A DNA stretch of 64,000 nt from contig NZ_BMJP01000001.1 of assembly GCF_014643515.1 (NCBI RefSeq), forward strand, positions 1,488,001-1,552,000, read 5' to 3'. Made by a program: the position numbers and the translations under genes. This stretch comes from Sphingomonas prati (GTDB lineage Bacteria; Pseudomonadota; Alphaproteobacteria; Sphingomonadales; Sphingomonadaceae). Below the pieces are notes generated by a model. That model searched no databases and was not told where the DNA came from. It saw nothing but the letters and a program-made list of their open reading frames with translations. Every line of letters begins with the position of its first letter. Positions within the stretch are counted from its first letter, which is position 1. Of the stretch, positions 9,023 through 23,381 are shown one piece after another.

Positions 9023-10849
9023 ATGGGCAAGACGGCATTTGTGCGGTATTCGGCGCAGATGCCGCGCCTTGCCCTCGTATCCCGGCGACTGATCCTCCCC
9101 GCCCTGCTGCTGCTCGTGCTGCTCGCCTTTGCGGTCGGGTTCGGCGCCGTCGCACGCCGCGCGGCGGTCGCGGCACAGGCCGCCGAATCGATGCGCGCCG
9201 CCCGCACCCACGCCCGCCTGCTCGAAAGCGAGCTTCAGAAGTTCCGGCTGCTCCCGCTCGTGCTCGATGAATATCCCGACGTCCGCGCCGCGATGAAGAC
9301 ACGTTCGGATGCCTCGCCCGCCGCCCGCCGGCTCGACGGCAAGCTCGCGCTGCTCGCCGCGCGCACCGGCGCCTCGGCGATCTACGCGATCGACCCGGCC
9401 GGCTTCACCGTCGCCGCCTCCAACGCCGGCCGCCCGGACAGCTTCGTCGCGCGCACCTACGGCTTCCGCCCCTATTTCGTGCAGGCGATCCGCACCGGCC
9501 ACGCGGAGTATTTCGCGCTCGGCAACGTCAGCGGCCGCGCCGGGCTGTTCCTCGCGCGCCGCATCATGGACGGCCCGCGCGTGATCGGCGTCGTGGTGGT
9601 GAAGGTGGAGTTCCAGGGCATCGCCCGCAGTTGGGCCGCGGCGGGCGGCACCACGCTGGTCGTCGATCACAGGGGCATCGTGCTGATCGCCAGCGACCCC
9701 GCGCTCCGCTTCACCACCACCGCGCCACTGTCCGCGGCCGAACGTGCCGCGATCCGCACCTCGCTCCAGTTCGGCGACAAGACGCTCCCGCCCGCCCCCT
9801 TCGCCATCGCAGGCACCGGCGGGCACGACCGCCGCGGTCAGCCGATCGTCGTCGGTACCGTCGCGGTCGACCTGCCCGGCTGGCGGCTGCTCCACGTCGT
9901 CGGCCTCGCCCCCGCACTCCGCGCCGCCGACGCGCGGGTCCGGTCCGCCACCTTCGTCCTCGCGGTGCTGCTCGCCGCACTCGCCGCCGCCTGGGCCTGG
10001 CGCGCCGCCCGCGCCGCCCGCACGCGTGCTTCCGCCGAACAGCTGAAGGCGGAGGTCGCGCGCCGCACAATCGAGCTGTCCGACGCGAACGACCAGCTCC
10101 GTATCGAAGTCGCCGAACGCGAACGCGCCGACCGCCGCTTCCGCGCCGCGCGCGAGGAACTGGCGCAGGCCAATCGGCTCGGTTCGATCGGCACCATCAC
10201 CGCTGGCGTGGCGCACGAGATCAACCAGCCCGTCGCCACGATCCGCACCTATGCCGAAAACGCCGCGACTCTGCTCGACCGCGACGACACCGACCGCGCA
10301 CGCGGCAACCTGTCCGCGATCGTCGATCTGACCGCGCGGATCGGCACGATCACCGCCGAACTGCGCCGCTACGCCCGGCGCGGCACGCGCGAGGTCGGCC
10401 CCGTCGCCATCGCCGACGTCCTCGACGGCACGCACCTGCTGATCGGCGACCGGTTCCGCGCCGCCGGCGTCCTGCTCGAACGTGTGCTGCCCGCCGGCCC
10501 GCTCCCCACCGTCCGCGCGGGCCGCGTCCGGCTGGAACAGGTGCTGGTCAACCTGCTCCAGAACGCGCTGGAGGCGGTCACCGGCCGCCCCGACGCGCGC
10601 GTCCGCCTGTCGATCGTGGCACAGGACGACTGCGTCGCCATCCTGATCGCCGACAACGGCCCCGGCATCGCGCCCGACCTGCTCGACACGCTGTTCGAAC
10701 CGTTCATCACCGGCCGCGCGGACGGCCTCGGCCTCGGTCTCGGCATCGCGCGCGATATCATGACCGAATTCGGCGGCACGCTCGAACCGGTCGCCTCCCC
10801 GCTCGGCGGCGCGGCGTTCCGCGCCACGCTCGTCCGGGTCGCCACCTGA
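9023..10849 (+). CDS. dctB: C4-dicarboxylate sensor histidine kinase DctB
   Basis: A membrane sensor kinase of about 608 residues. An N-terminal transmembrane helix (LILPALLLLVLLAFAVGF) is followed by a periplasmic double-PDC/dCache region (with EYFALGNVSGRAGLFLARR), a second membrane helix (ATFVLAVLLAALAAAWAW), a coiled-coil linker, HisKA with His398 in GVAHEINQP, and HATPase (NLLQNALEAV, DNGPGI, GLGLGLGI). This matches the DctB family. The ATG at 9023 has GGAG 7 bases upstream; ATG 9059 is the alternative. It overlaps the downstream regulator at TGATG. It senses C4-dicarboxylates in the periplasm and should phosphorylate DctD. Confidence 0.9.
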   Translation: MGKTAFVRYSAQMPRLALVSRRLILPALLLLVLLAFAVGFGAVARRAAVAAQAAESMRAARTHARLLESELQKFRLLPLVLDEYPDVRAAMKTRSDASPAARRLDGKLALLAARTGASAIYAIDPAGFTVAASNAGRPDSFVARTYGFRPYFVQAIRTGHAEYFALGNVSGRAGLFLARRIMDGPRVIGVVVVKVEFQGIARSWAAAGGTTLVVDHRGIVLIASDPALRFTTTAPLSAAERAAIRTSLQFGDKTLPPAPFAIAGTGGHDRRGQPIVVGTVAVDLPGWRLLHVVGLAPALRAADARVRSATFVLAVLLAALAAAWAWRAARAARTRASAEQLKAEVARRTIELSDANDQLRIEVAERERADRRFRAAREELAQANRLGSIGTITAGVAHEINQPVATIRTYAENAATLLDRDDTDRARGNLSAIVDLTARIGTITAELRRYARRGTREVGPVAIADVLDGTHLLIGDRFRAAGVLLERVLPAGPLPTVRAGRVRLEQVLVNLLQNALEAVTGRPDARVRLSIVAQDDCVAILIADNGPGIAPDLLDTLFEPFITGRADGLGLGLGIARDIMTEFGGTLEPVASPLGGAAFRATLVRVAT

Positions 10850-10860
10850 TGGAGAACGAC

Positions 10861-12177
<1,317 letters not shown>

Positions 12178-12179
12178 AG

Positions 12180-12990
12180 TCAGAACCGGCGTGGCTCATG
12201 CCCGATCGTGTCGCACGTCCCGCGGAACCCGTAGTCGGAGAAGCCTTTGACGGTGATCCGCCCCGTGCGGCGGTCGATCACCACCTTGGGCTTATTCAAA
12301 CCGTTGAGCCGGTACGTCGCTCGGATCGTATCGGGCTCCACCACGACGTCCGACAGATCCCACCACCCGTCGCTCCCGCGTGAGTTCAGCGGCGGCACCA
12401 GCGACTTGGGCAGTCGGATGCGCCCGCCGCCGTCCCATGTCTGCACCGTCAGCGACGCGTCGAACTGTTCCTTCCGCGTCTCGTTGTACCGCCCATATTC
12501 ATACCGATCGCGCCGGCTGTTCCACGTCCACGACGTACCGCTGGCGATCCCGTCGCGACTCCCGTCACCGAAACAGACGAGACCGAGGCTCACCGGTTGG
12601 CCATCCACCACCGGCTGATCGTCGTCGCGCGCGGCTGACGGTCGGTCGGGACGATAGGCGGGGCGATCCGAATAGTCGGTCACCGGGCGGGCATTCGCCG
12701 GTTTCCGGCAATCGGGTGGGCTGGTCGGCGTGATCGAATCGTACCGCCCGTTCATCGTCGCGATCGTCACACATCGGCCCCGCGCGGCACTCCACCAGTT
12801 GGTGTAGCTGCGATCGTCACCTTTTGAGCCGCCTGTATTCACATAACCGCGACGCTGCAGTTCCCCCTCCGCCTGTCCGGCCCGCGCCCACCATGTCTTC
12901 CAGACCGGTCGCCTGCCCGAACGCGCCGGTCGGCACGGCCGTCCCCAGGATCGAAGCGGTCACGACCGTCACCATTCTCGAGCAGCGCAT
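12180..12990 (-). pseudogene. secreted sphingomonad protein gene, frameshifted near 12881-12889
   Basis: Two frames make up one gene. The N-terminal part (ATG 12990) encodes a signal peptide (MVTVVTASILGTAVPTGAFG) and ends its homologous part with DMVGA. The C-terminal part in another frame carries RAGQAEGELQRRGYV, then a WW/Cys-rich region and a beta-rich domain (IRLPKSLVPPL, NKPKVVIDRRTGRITV). Adding 2 bases (CG) in the GCGCG run around 12885 would join DMVGA to RAGQAEGELQ in frame, exactly as in intact sphingomonad homologues I know by pattern. The gene is either a recent pseudogene or carries a sequencing error. A GTG at 12842 could start only a truncated, signal-less product. Function is unknown; probably periplasmic or cell-surface. 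Confidence 0.7.
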
Positions 12991-13227
12991 TGCAAAGGTC
13001 CCCGTTCCAATACTGATCCCAAAATCGGCTGAGCAGGAAACATATGCCGATCGAACCGAACCGTCCATCGCTTCGTCTGCTACCAACTGCCGCTAACCAC
13101 GAACAGCACAACTATTACAGTTCAATGATATTACGACCGTAACCATCATTCCCCATCCGATGGTATCGACCTTAGTCGTATATCGATCCGCAGTTGCACC
13201 TGTTCGATGTATCTCGCATGATGCCGC

Positions 13228-13899
13228 ATGGACTTCATGAAGTGGCTGAACTCGCTCGACGAACTTCTCTACGAAGTGATGAGCTGGCTGCTGTTCTTCC
13301 CGCTCACCCTTTGGCGAGCAGTCCTCAAGCCCATCGACGTCATGGAACAGATCGACCGTGAGGCAGCACTCCCCGACGATCAGCAATATGCCGCCCTGCT
13401 GAGCCCCCCGCTGTTCCTCGCCCTCGCCCTCCTGCTCGCGCACAGCGTCGCGACGGTCCTCGGCCAGACGGACGAGATCATCGCGAACCACCACGGCCTG
13501 GCCGGGCTGGTCAGCGACAATGGCAGCGCGCTCGTCCTGCGCGTTATCGTCTTCGCGTCGTTCCCGCTCTTCCTCGCGGCACGACTGGTGCGACGCAGCG
13601 GGATCGCCCTCGACCGCGGCTCGCTGCGGCTGCCATTCTACGAACAATGCTACCCTGCGGCTGTCTTCGCCCTCGCCGTCAGCGTTGGCACCAGCCTCGG
13701 CATGGACGGGCAACCGCACGTCCGCAGCGCCGGGCACATCCTGTTGCTGCTCGGCATCGTCAACTACTGGGCGGTCGAGGCCCGCTGGTTCGCCAAGGTC
13801 CTGGCCATCGGCCGTCTCCGCGCGGCCGGCATCGTTTCGGTCGGAATATTGGAGGGGGCCGTCTTCGTCTTCGTCGTCGGCTTCCTCTTCACGCGCTAG
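13228..13899 (+). CDS. polytopic inner-membrane protein (Yip1-like), unknown function
   Basis: A 223-residue protein with about five hydrophobic segments (for example LLSPPLFLALALLLAHSVATV, LVLRVIVFASFPLFLAARL and the C-terminal IVSVGILEGAVFVFVVGFLF). An amphipathic N-terminus (MDFMKWLNSLDELLYEVMSW) precedes the first helix. The layout resembles small permease or Yip1-like proteins annotated as hypothetical in sphingomonads. No clear Shine-Dalgarno sequence precedes the ATG, so translation may be leaderless or weak. It converges on galU. No function can be assigned. Confidence 0.75.
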   Translation: MDFMKWLNSLDELLYEVMSWLLFFPLTLWRAVLKPIDVMEQIDREAALPDDQQYAALLSPPLFLALALLLAHSVATVLGQTDEIIANHHGLAGLVSDNGSALVLRVIVFASFPLFLAARLVRRSGIALDRGSLRLPFYEQCYPAAVFALAVSVGTSLGMDGQPHVRSAGHILLLLGIVNYWAVEARWFAKVLAIGRLRAAGIVSVGILEGAVFVFVVGFLFTR

Positions 13900-13947
13900 C
13901 GCCGGCCGACCAGCGGCCCGGCGCCTCGCGACGGTCGACCGTGGCCG

Positions 13948-14814
13948 TTACAGCCCCCGCAGATACTCGCGCACCGTGTCGCCGATCTCCGCATTCTCCA
14001 GCGCCAGTGCGATGTTGGCCTGGATGAAACCGGCCTTGTCGCCGCAGTCGTGGCGCTGGCCGACAAAGGTCTGGGCGTGGAACGGCTGAACGCCGATCAG
14101 CTTGGCCATCGCGTCGGTCAGCTGGATCTCGCCGCCGGCACCCGCTTCCTGCGCGCCGAGCAGCTCCATGACCTCGGGCTGCAGGATGTAGCGCCCGATC
14201 GCCGCCAGCCGCGACGGCGCGTCCTCGGGCTTCGGCTTTTCGACCAGTCCCAGCACTTCGGTCACGTCACCCTCGACCACGCCGGGCGACACGATGCCGT
14301 AGCGGCTGGTATGGGCCTGCGGCACCTCCAGCACGGCGATCACGTTGCCGCCCTTGGCGTCCTGCGTCTCCGCCATCTGCTTCAGGCAGGGATTGCCCGG
14401 GTTCCATAGCAGTTCGTCGGCGAGCAGCACGGCGAATGGCTGGTTCTCTATGAAATGCCGCGCGCACCACACCGCATGGCCCAGGCCGAGCGGCTCCTGC
14501 TGCCGCACGAACGCCACGTTGCCGGGGGCCAGCCGCGTGCCTTCCAGCGATTCCAGGATCGCATGCTTGGCGCGCGCGTGCAGCGTCGTCTCAAGCTCGA
14601 ACGCGATGTCGAAATAGTCCTCGATCGCGTTCTTGCCGCGGCCGGTGACGAACACCATCGTCTCGATCCCGGCGGCCAGCGCCTCGTCCACCGCATATTG
14701 GATCAGCGGCTTGTCGACGACGGGCAGCATCTCCTTTGGCACCGCCTTGGTTGCGGGCAGGAACCGCGTGCCGAGGCCGGCGACGGGGAAGACGGCGGTG
14801 CGGACTTGGGTCAT
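13948..14814 (-). CDS. galU: UTP-glucose-1-phosphate uridylyltransferase
   Basis: A 288-residue cytosolic enzyme making UDP-glucose from UTP and glucose-1-P, a precursor for polysaccharides, glycolipids and UDP-galactose. The N-terminal nucleotide loop GLGTRFLPATKAVPKEML is diagnostic, followed by KPLIQYAVDEALAAGI and FVTGRGKNAIEDYFD. VLLADELL is the metal-binding Asp region and EKPKPEDAPS follows it. The ATG overlaps the lysA stop (ATGA) and is preceded by GGAGGAAC, so it is translationally coupled as the last gene of an argH-lipoprotein-lysA-galU operon. Length is as expected for the family. It links functionally to the polysaccharide enzymes at 56.5-61.2 kb. Confidence 0.93.
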   Translation of the reverse strand: MTQVRTAVFPVAGLGTRFLPATKAVPKEMLPVVDKPLIQYAVDEALAAGIETMVFVTGRGKNAIEDYFDIAFELETTLHARAKHAILESLEGTRLAPGNVAFVRQQEPLGLGHAVWCARHFIENQPFAVLLADELLWNPGNPCLKQMAETQDAKGGNVIAVLEVPQAHTSRYGIVSPGVVEGDVTEVLGLVEKPKPEDAPSRLAAIGRYILQPEVMELLGAQEAGAGGEIQLTDAMAKLIGVQPFHAQTFVGQRHDCGDKAGFIQANIALALENAEIGDTVREYLRGL

Positions 14815-16094
14815 GCTTGTTCCTCCAACCAGGGCGGCAGCGTGTCGGCCGCGATGAGCGTTTCGATCGGCGGGCGCGCGCGGACCACCGCCCACTCCGC
14901 GCCGTCGACCAGGACTTCGGGCGTCAGCGCGCGGCTGTTGTACGTGCTCGCCATGGTCGCACCGTAGGCCCCGGCGGTCATGAATGCGACCAGGTCGCCT
15001 TCCACCACCGAGTCCATGGGCCGCGCGGTCGCGAAGGTATCGCCGCTTTCGCACACCGGCCCGACCACGTTGGCGACGAACCGTTCCCCCGCCGGGGCGA
15101 CCGCGCGGATATCGTGCCACGCATCGTACAGGCTGGGACGCAACAGGTCGTTCATCGCCGCGTCCAGGATCACCCAGGGGCTCGTCGACCCCTCCTTCAC
15201 CCGCACCACGGTCGACAACAGGATGCCGGCATTGCCGACGATCAGCCGCCCGGGCTCGAACATCAGCCGCACGTTCCAGCCGCGCGTTACCCGCGCCACC
15301 ATCGCGCCATAGTCACCCGGGCTCGGCGGCGCGGGATGAGACGGATCGTACGGCACGCCGAGCCCACCGCCCAGGTCCGCCGTCACGATCACATGCCCCG
15401 CCGCGCGCAGCTCGCCGATCAGCCCGCCGACCCGCTCGAACGCCGCCTCCAGCGGCTTCAGGTCGGTCAGCTGGCTGCCGATATGCACCGCCACGCCCTG
15501 CACGCGGATGCCCGGCAACGCCGCCGCCCGCGCATAGGCCGCGACTGCGGTGTCGTAGGGGATGCCGAACTTGTTGTCCGACTTGCCCGTCGAAATCTTG
15601 GCATGCGTGCCCGCATCGACATCCGGGTTGATCCGGTACGCGACCCGCGCCGTCATCCCCAGCCGCGTCGCGACCGCGGACAGCGTCGCCGCCTCGGGTT
15701 CGCTTTCCACGTTGAACTGGCCGACCCCGTGGGTCAGCGCCAGCGCCATCTCGTCCGCGGTCTTGCCCACGCCGGAAAACACGATCCGGTCCGCCGGAAT
15801 GCCCGCCGCCAGCGCGCGCAGCATCTCGCCCGCCGACACCACGTCGGCACCGAGGCCCGCCCGCGCCATCGTTGCCAGGACCGCGCGATTGGGGTTCGCC
15901 TTCACCGCGAACGCGATCCACGGGCCGTCCGGGCCGCTCTCCGCCTGACGCAGCCCCTCGCGCAGCACCGCGATATGGCGCAGGATCGTCGCGGTGGAAT
16001 AGACATAGACCGGCGTCCCGACCGCGGCGGCCAGCACGGGCAGCGACACGTCCTCGACATGCATCACGCCGCCGCGCAGTTCGAAATGGTTCAT
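14811..16094 (-). CDS. lysA: diaminopimelate decarboxylase
   Basis: A 427-residue fold-III PLP enzyme that decarboxylates meso-diaminopimelate to lysine. The PLP lysine is in AFAVKANPN near residue 60. The glycine-rich phosphate loop is GGGLGVPYDP, the active-site Cys is in CESGDTFA, and the C-terminal substrate tyrosine is in AYGATMASTYNSR. The start lies 7 bases after the small lipoprotein stop. The order argH-lipoprotein-lysA on one strand is conserved in many Proteobacteria, so co-transcription is very likely. Length and motifs are complete. Confidence 0.95.
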   Translation of the reverse strand: MNHFELRGGVMHVEDVSLPVLAAAVGTPVYVYSTATILRHIAVLREGLRQAESGPDGPWIAFAVKANPNRAVLATMARAGLGADVVSAGEMLRALAAGIPADRIVFSGVGKTADEMALALTHGVGQFNVESEPEAATLSAVATRLGMTARVAYRINPDVDAGTHAKISTGKSDNKFGIPYDTAVAAYARAAALPGIRVQGVAVHIGSQLTDLKPLEAAFERVGGLIGELRAAGHVIVTADLGGGLGVPYDPSHPAPPSPGDYGAMVARVTRGWNVRLMFEPGRLIVGNAGILLSTVVRVKEGSTSPWVILDAAMNDLLRPSLYDAWHDIRAVAPAGERFVANVVGPVCESGDTFATARPMDSVVEGDLVAFMTAGAYGATMASTYNSRALTPEVLVDGAEWAVVRARPPIETLIAADTLPPWLEEQA

Positions 16095-16101
16095 GCGTGC
16101 G

Positions 16102-16344
16102 TCAACGCTGCGGCGGCAGGTCGAAGCGGTCGTCCTGCCGGATTTCCGACTTGCGCAGCACTTCCTCGCTGCGGTCCGGCCGCGCGCTGGGCGTCGGCGT
16201 CAGCAGGTCGTCGACCGTCGGCTGCACCCGCGCTTGCGACGGCGCGACGGGCAGCGACGCGCCTTCCGCCGGCTGCAACGCCTCGCGCCGCCCGCACGCC
16301 GTCAGCGCGGCACAAACCGTCAGGGCCAGGATCAACCGTCTCAT
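16102..16344 (-). CDS. small lipoprotein between argH and lysA (LptM/YifL-like position)
   Basis: An 80-residue lipoprotein. The signal [19 protein letters not shown] carries the lipobox LTAC, with Cys17 as the lipidation site. The mature part is short, Pro/Ser-rich and Arg-rich. The start overlaps the argH stop (ATGA). Position before lysA and size match the LPAM/LptM lipoproteins, which in E. coli help LptD mature. Homology beyond the lipobox cannot be judged by eye, so the LptM role is inference from synteny. It would be anchored in the outer or inner membrane. Confidence 0.8.
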   Translation of the reverse strand: MRRLILALTVCAALTACGRREALQPAEGASLPVAPSQARVQPTVDDLLTPTPSARPDRSEEVLRKSEIRQDDRFDLPPQR

Positions 16345-17711
16345 AGCGCCAGGGCCTCCTTCGCCCGCGCGACCGCTTCGCGCACCCGGACCGGCGCGGT
16401 GCCCCCGTGGCTCACCCGCGCCGCGACCGACGCATCGACCGACAGCGCGTCATAGACCCGCCGGTCGATCCGCGGATCGATCGCGCGCAATGCATCGATC
16501 GGGATCTGGTCCAGCGCGCACCCCGTCGTCTCGGCCAGCCGTACGGCCTGCCCCGTGATATGATGCGCCTCGCGGAACGGCACGTCGGCCACCCGCACCA
16601 GCCAGTCGGCCAGGTCGGTCGCGGTCGAATAACCCGCCTCCGCCGCCGCGCGCATCCGGTCGGTGCGGAACGTCACGCTCTCCACCATCCCGGTCATCGC
16701 CGCGATCGACAGCGCCAGCAGGTCGTGCGCCTCGAACACCGGTGGCTTGTCGTCCTGCATGTCCTTGGAATAGGCCAGCGGCAGCCCCTTCATCGTCATG
16801 GTCAGCGCCATCATGCACCCCGCGATCCGCCCCGAATGGCCGCGGACCAGCTCTGCCGCATCCGGATTGCGTTTCTGTGGCATGATCGACGATCCGGTCG
16901 ACCAGGCGTCCGACAGCGCCACGAACCCGAACGGCTGCGACGCCCAGATCACGAACTCCTCGGACAGTCGCGACAGGTGGACCGCGCACGTCGTGGCGGC
17001 CATCAAATAATCCATCGCGAAATCGCGGTCCGACACGCTGTCGAGCGAATTGGCGGTCGGTCCATCGAACCCCAGCGCCGCCGCGGTCGCATCGCGGTCG
17101 ATCGGGAAGCCGGTCCCCGCCAGCGCCGCCGACCCGAGCGGCGACAGGTTTGCCCGCGCCTTCGCATCGGCAAAGCGCGACCGATCCCGCCCGACCATCT
17201 CGTAATAGGCCATCAGGTGATGCCCCAGCGTCACCGGCTGCGCGACCTGCAAATGGGTGAAGCCCGGCATCACGCTCTCGGCATGCTCCTCCGCCCGCAT
17301 CACCAGCGCCGCCTGCAACCCGGCCAGCCCCGCCAGCACCGCATCGATCGCGCTGCGCACCCACAGCTTGAAATCGGTCGCGACCTGGTCGTTGCGCGAC
17401 CGCGCCGTGTGCAGGCGGCCCGCCGCCGGCCCGATCAGCTGCGCCAGCCGCTGCTCGGTCGCCATGTGGATGTCCTCGAGCGCGAGGTCCACCGTCACGC
17501 CATCCGCGTCATATTCGCCGGCAACCGTCCCGAGCCCGGCGTCGATCGCCGCTGCGTCGTCGGGCGAAACGATCCCGGCGGCGCCCAGCATCGCGGCATG
17601 GGCGCGCGATCCGGCGATGTCTTCGCGCCACAATCGCTTGTCGAACGGGATGGATGCGTTAATCTCACGCATCACCGCGGCGGGCCCTTCCGAAAAGCGC
17701 CCTCCCCACAT
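16341..17711 (-). CDS. argH: argininosuccinate lyase
   Basis: A 456-residue enzyme that splits argininosuccinate into arginine and fumarate, the last step of arginine synthesis. It starts [11 protein letters not shown], the usual ArgH N-terminus. It has the catalytic-loop signature [26 protein letters not shown], and TPLG-like [16 protein letters not shown]. It is the first gene of a four-gene operon with one-to-a-few-base junctions. Only 16 bases separate its ATG from the divergent thioredoxin gene, so the promoters must lie inside the neighbouring coding sequence. A much longer upstream open frame is an antisense artefact across that neighbour. Confidence 0.95.
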   Translation of the reverse strand: MWGGRFSEGPAAVMREINASIPFDKRLWREDIAGSRAHAAMLGAAGIVSPDDAAAIDAGLGTVAGEYDADGVTVDLALEDIHMATEQRLAQLIGPAAGRLHTARSRNDQVATDFKLWVRSAIDAVLAGLAGLQAALVMRAEEHAESVMPGFTHLQVAQPVTLGHHLMAYYEMVGRDRSRFADAKARANLSPLGSAALAGTGFPIDRDATAAALGFDGPTANSLDSVSDRDFAMDYLMAATTCAVHLSRLSEEFVIWASQPFGFVALSDAWSTGSSIMPQKRNPDAAELVRGHSGRIAGCMMALTMTMKGLPLAYSKDMQDDKPPVFEAHDLLALSIAAMTGMVESVTFRTDRMRAAAEAGYSTATDLADWLVRVADVPFREAHHITGQAVRLAETTGCALDQIPIDALRAIDPRIDRRVYDALSVDASVAARVSHGGTAPVRVREAVARAKEALAL

Positions 17712-17727
17712 CTGATTGGAGTCTTCC

Positions 17728-18330
17728 TTGCGGCCGCTGATCGTCCTGCTCCTCGCGCTGGCAGTCGCCGGCTGCGATAGAGGCAAGCCTGAAACCCCGC
17801 AACCCGCGGCGAACACGCTGGCCACCGCCGATCCTTCCAACGCGACGGCCGCGGCGGGGGACGGCAGCCCCGTGTCGTCCGGCACCAGCAAGCTCGACAC
17901 CAGCCATGCCGGCGAGAAAATGCCCGCCATCCCGTTCACCGGCCCGGACGGCGCGCCCGCCACGCTGACCGCCAACCTCGGCAAGCCGCTGATGGTCAAC
18001 CTCTGGGCCACCTGGTGCGCGCCGTGCCTCGCCGAAATGCCGACACTCGATGCGCTCGCCACGCGCGAAAAGGACCGGTTGCACCTGATGGTCGTCAGCC
18101 AGGATCTCGCCGGCAAGCGCGCGGTCGACCCCTATTTCGCCTCGCACAAGTTCACCGCGCTCCAGCCCTATCTCGACAAGCAGAATGTCCTCATGGAAGC
18201 GGTCAAGGCCGACACGCTCCCCGTCACGATCCTCTACGGCGCGGACGGCAAGGAACGCTGGCGCGTCGTCGGCGGCATGGACTGGACCGGCGCCGACGCG
18301 AAGTCGATCATCGACAAGGCGCTGAGCTAG
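17728..18330 (+). CDS. TlpA-family thioredoxin-like lipoprotein
   Basis: About 200 residues. N-terminal lipoprotein signal ([15 protein letters not shown], lipobox VAGC), a low-complexity Ala/Thr/Ser linker, then a thioredoxin fold with the redox motif WATWCAPC and cis-Pro region LPVTILY. It should act as a membrane-anchored periplasmic disulfide reductase (TlpA/ResA type, for example in cytochrome maturation). The start is a TTG at 17728, chosen because GGAG lies 6 bases upstream; a TTG at 17716 is possible. It is divergent from argH, a common arrangement in alphaproteobacteria. Confidence 0.85.
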   Translation: MRPLIVLLLALAVAGCDRGKPETPQPAANTLATADPSNATAAAGDGSPVSSGTSKLDTSHAGEKMPAIPFTGPDGAPATLTANLGKPLMVNLWATWCAPCLAEMPTLDALATREKDRLHLMVVSQDLAGKRAVDPYFASHKFTALQPYLDKQNVLMEAVKADTLPVTILYGADGKERWRVVGGMDWTGADAKSIIDKALS

Positions 18331-18342
18331 ACACCGCCAAAG

Positions 18343-18454
18343 CCCTCGCCCCTCCGGGTAGAGGGTTGGGAGAGGGGAGCAACGCCGCGGCTTGAACCGA
18401 CCGTCACTCCAGGCCAATCCCCCTCTCCCCGGCCCTCTCCCCAAAGGGAGAGGG
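18343..18454. repeat. REPIN-like inverted pair (CCCTCTCCC/GGGAGAGGG type), copy 1
   Basis: Two inverted units, 18343-18377 and 18420-18454, flank about 42 bases of unique sequence. Each unit contains a small hairpin; the second is CCCTCTCCC-CAAA-GGGAGAGGG (18433-18454 region). The same pair, in similar geometry, occurs at 32323-32481. This copy ends only 13 bases before the recF ATG. Confidence 0.75.
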
Positions 18455-18467
18455 GGAAAAAGTACAT

Positions 18468-22080
<3,613 letters not shown>

Positions 22081-22104
22081 CGCGTAGAGCTGACCAACAA
22101 AGTG

Positions 22105-22164
22105 CCCCGGCGAAGGCCGGGGCCTGGGTGAAACCGCGGCGCCCAGCCCCGGCCTCCGCCGGGG
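22105..22164. repeat. REP-like inverted repeat (CCCCGGCG..AGGCCGGGG family), copy 1
   Basis: Arms 22105-22128 and 22142-22164 form a GC-rich hairpin with one or two mismatches around a short loop. It starts 24 bases after the gyrB stop, where it could end or stabilise the gyrB transcript. A second copy of the same family is at 27375-27435. Confidence 0.75.
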
Positions 22165-22258
22165 AACGATGGGCGGCGAGCAGTAAGCAGCTTCGCGACG
22201 TGGCCGATCGCCCCGCCAAGAATTTGCGGATCGCGCCGTGTGTCCTATGGGGGGCGGC

Positions 22259-23380
22259 ATGTCCGATATGCGCGCCACCGACCGTCCGACCGTCCAGATG
22301 GTCGGCCACAATCCCGTCCTGCTCTGGGGCATGGATACAGCCGAACGCACGCGCCGCATCGCCGTCGCCGCAAAGCTTCCGTTCGGTGAGGCACCCGGCC
22401 ACCGCCCAAGCCTCCTCGTCAACGCCGGCTACGCCTTCGACCCGGCCTGGCTCCGCACGCTCGCCGCCAAGCCGAACCACGTCCTGACCGTCGCCGGCAA
22501 ACCCGTCATCGCCCACGTCACCGATCAAGCCAGCACGGCCGCAGAGGATATCGCCGCCGGCCGCATCCCCGCCGGCCTCACCGTCATGGCCCACGAACAG
22601 GGCGGCGCGATGGTCAACGACGAGCTCCGCAAGCGCGAACTGCCCTTCGCCACCCCGCTCACTCCGGCTAGCGTCGCCGCGGTCGAACGCGCCAGCTATG
22701 TCGGCGCGTACAAGGGCGTGACCGACGCACTCACCAAATATCTCTGGCCCGAATGGGCGCTGTTCCTGACGCGCCGTTGCGCCGCGGCGGGCATCACGCC
22801 CAACATGGTGTCCACCTTCGGCGCGATCCTGTGCATCATCACGACAATCCTGTTCGCCTACGGCCACTACTGGCCGGCGCTCGCGATCGGGCTGTTCTTC
22901 ATGGTGCTCGACACCGTCGACGGAAAACTCGCGCGCTGCACCATCACCTCGTCCAAGTGGGGCCACCTGCTCGATCACGGCGTCGATCTGATCCACCCGC
23001 CCTTCTGGTACGTCGCCTGGGGCCTCGGCCTCTACGCCTGGGGGCTGGAACTCAGCCCGCCGGTGTTCACCGCGGTCATGGCGGTCATCATCGGCGGCTA
23101 CGTCGCGCAGCGTTTGATCGAGGGTGCGTTCATCGCGCTGTTCGGCATGCACATCCATGTCTGGCGCAAGATCGACAGCGACTTCCGGCTCATCACCGCG
23201 CGCCGCAACCCGAACTTCGTGATCCTCGCCGGCTTCCTGGCGGTCGGCCGCCCCGATCTCAGCATCGTCGCGGTCGCCTGGTGGACCGCGATCTCGCTGG
23301 TCGTCCATTTGTCGCAGATGGCGCAGGCAGCGGTCTTCAAGCTGCGCGGCCAGCCGATCCGCTCCTGGCTCGACGCCTGA
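22259..23380 (+). CDS. CDP-alcohol phosphatidyltransferase family protein
   Basis: A 373-residue integral membrane enzyme. The catalytic CDP-alcohol phosphotransferase signature (D-G-x2-A-R-x8-G-x3-D-x3-D) is complete: DGKLARC at about residue 222, then GHLLDHGVD. Hydrophobic helices such as [20 protein letters not shown] surround it. About 150 residues precede the catalytic part ([31 protein letters not shown]), longer than PgsA or Pss. ATG 22259 has GGGGGG just upstream; GTG 22238 is unlikely. The neighbours (TagF-like transferase and two nucleotidyltransferases) suggest CDP-activated headgroup transfer to a lipid or sugar acceptor. The substrate alcohol is unknown. Confidence 0.85.
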   Translation: MSDMRATDRPTVQMVGHNPVLLWGMDTAERTRRIAVAAKLPFGEAPGHRPSLLVNAGYAFDPAWLRTLAAKPNHVLTVAGKPVIAHVTDQASTAAEDIAAGRIPAGLTVMAHEQGGAMVNDELRKRELPFATPLTPASVAAVERASYVGAYKGVTDALTKYLWPEWALFLTRRCAAAGITPNMVSTFGAILCIITTILFAYGHYWPALAIGLFFMVLDTVDGKLARCTITSSKWGHLLDHGVDLIHPPFWYVAWGLGLYAWGLELSPPVFTAVMAVIIGGYVAQRLIEGAFIALFGMHIHVWRKIDSDFRLITARRNPNFVILAGFLAVGRPDLSIVAVAWWTAISLVVHLSQMAQAAVFKLRGQPIRSWLDA

Positions 23381-23381
23381 C

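Noticed and set aside
12180-12842. Intact GTG-started 220-residue protein
   Set aside because: It lacks the signal peptide that is present in an adjacent frame. The frame upstream continues with matching homologous sequence, so this is the 3' part of a frameshifted gene.
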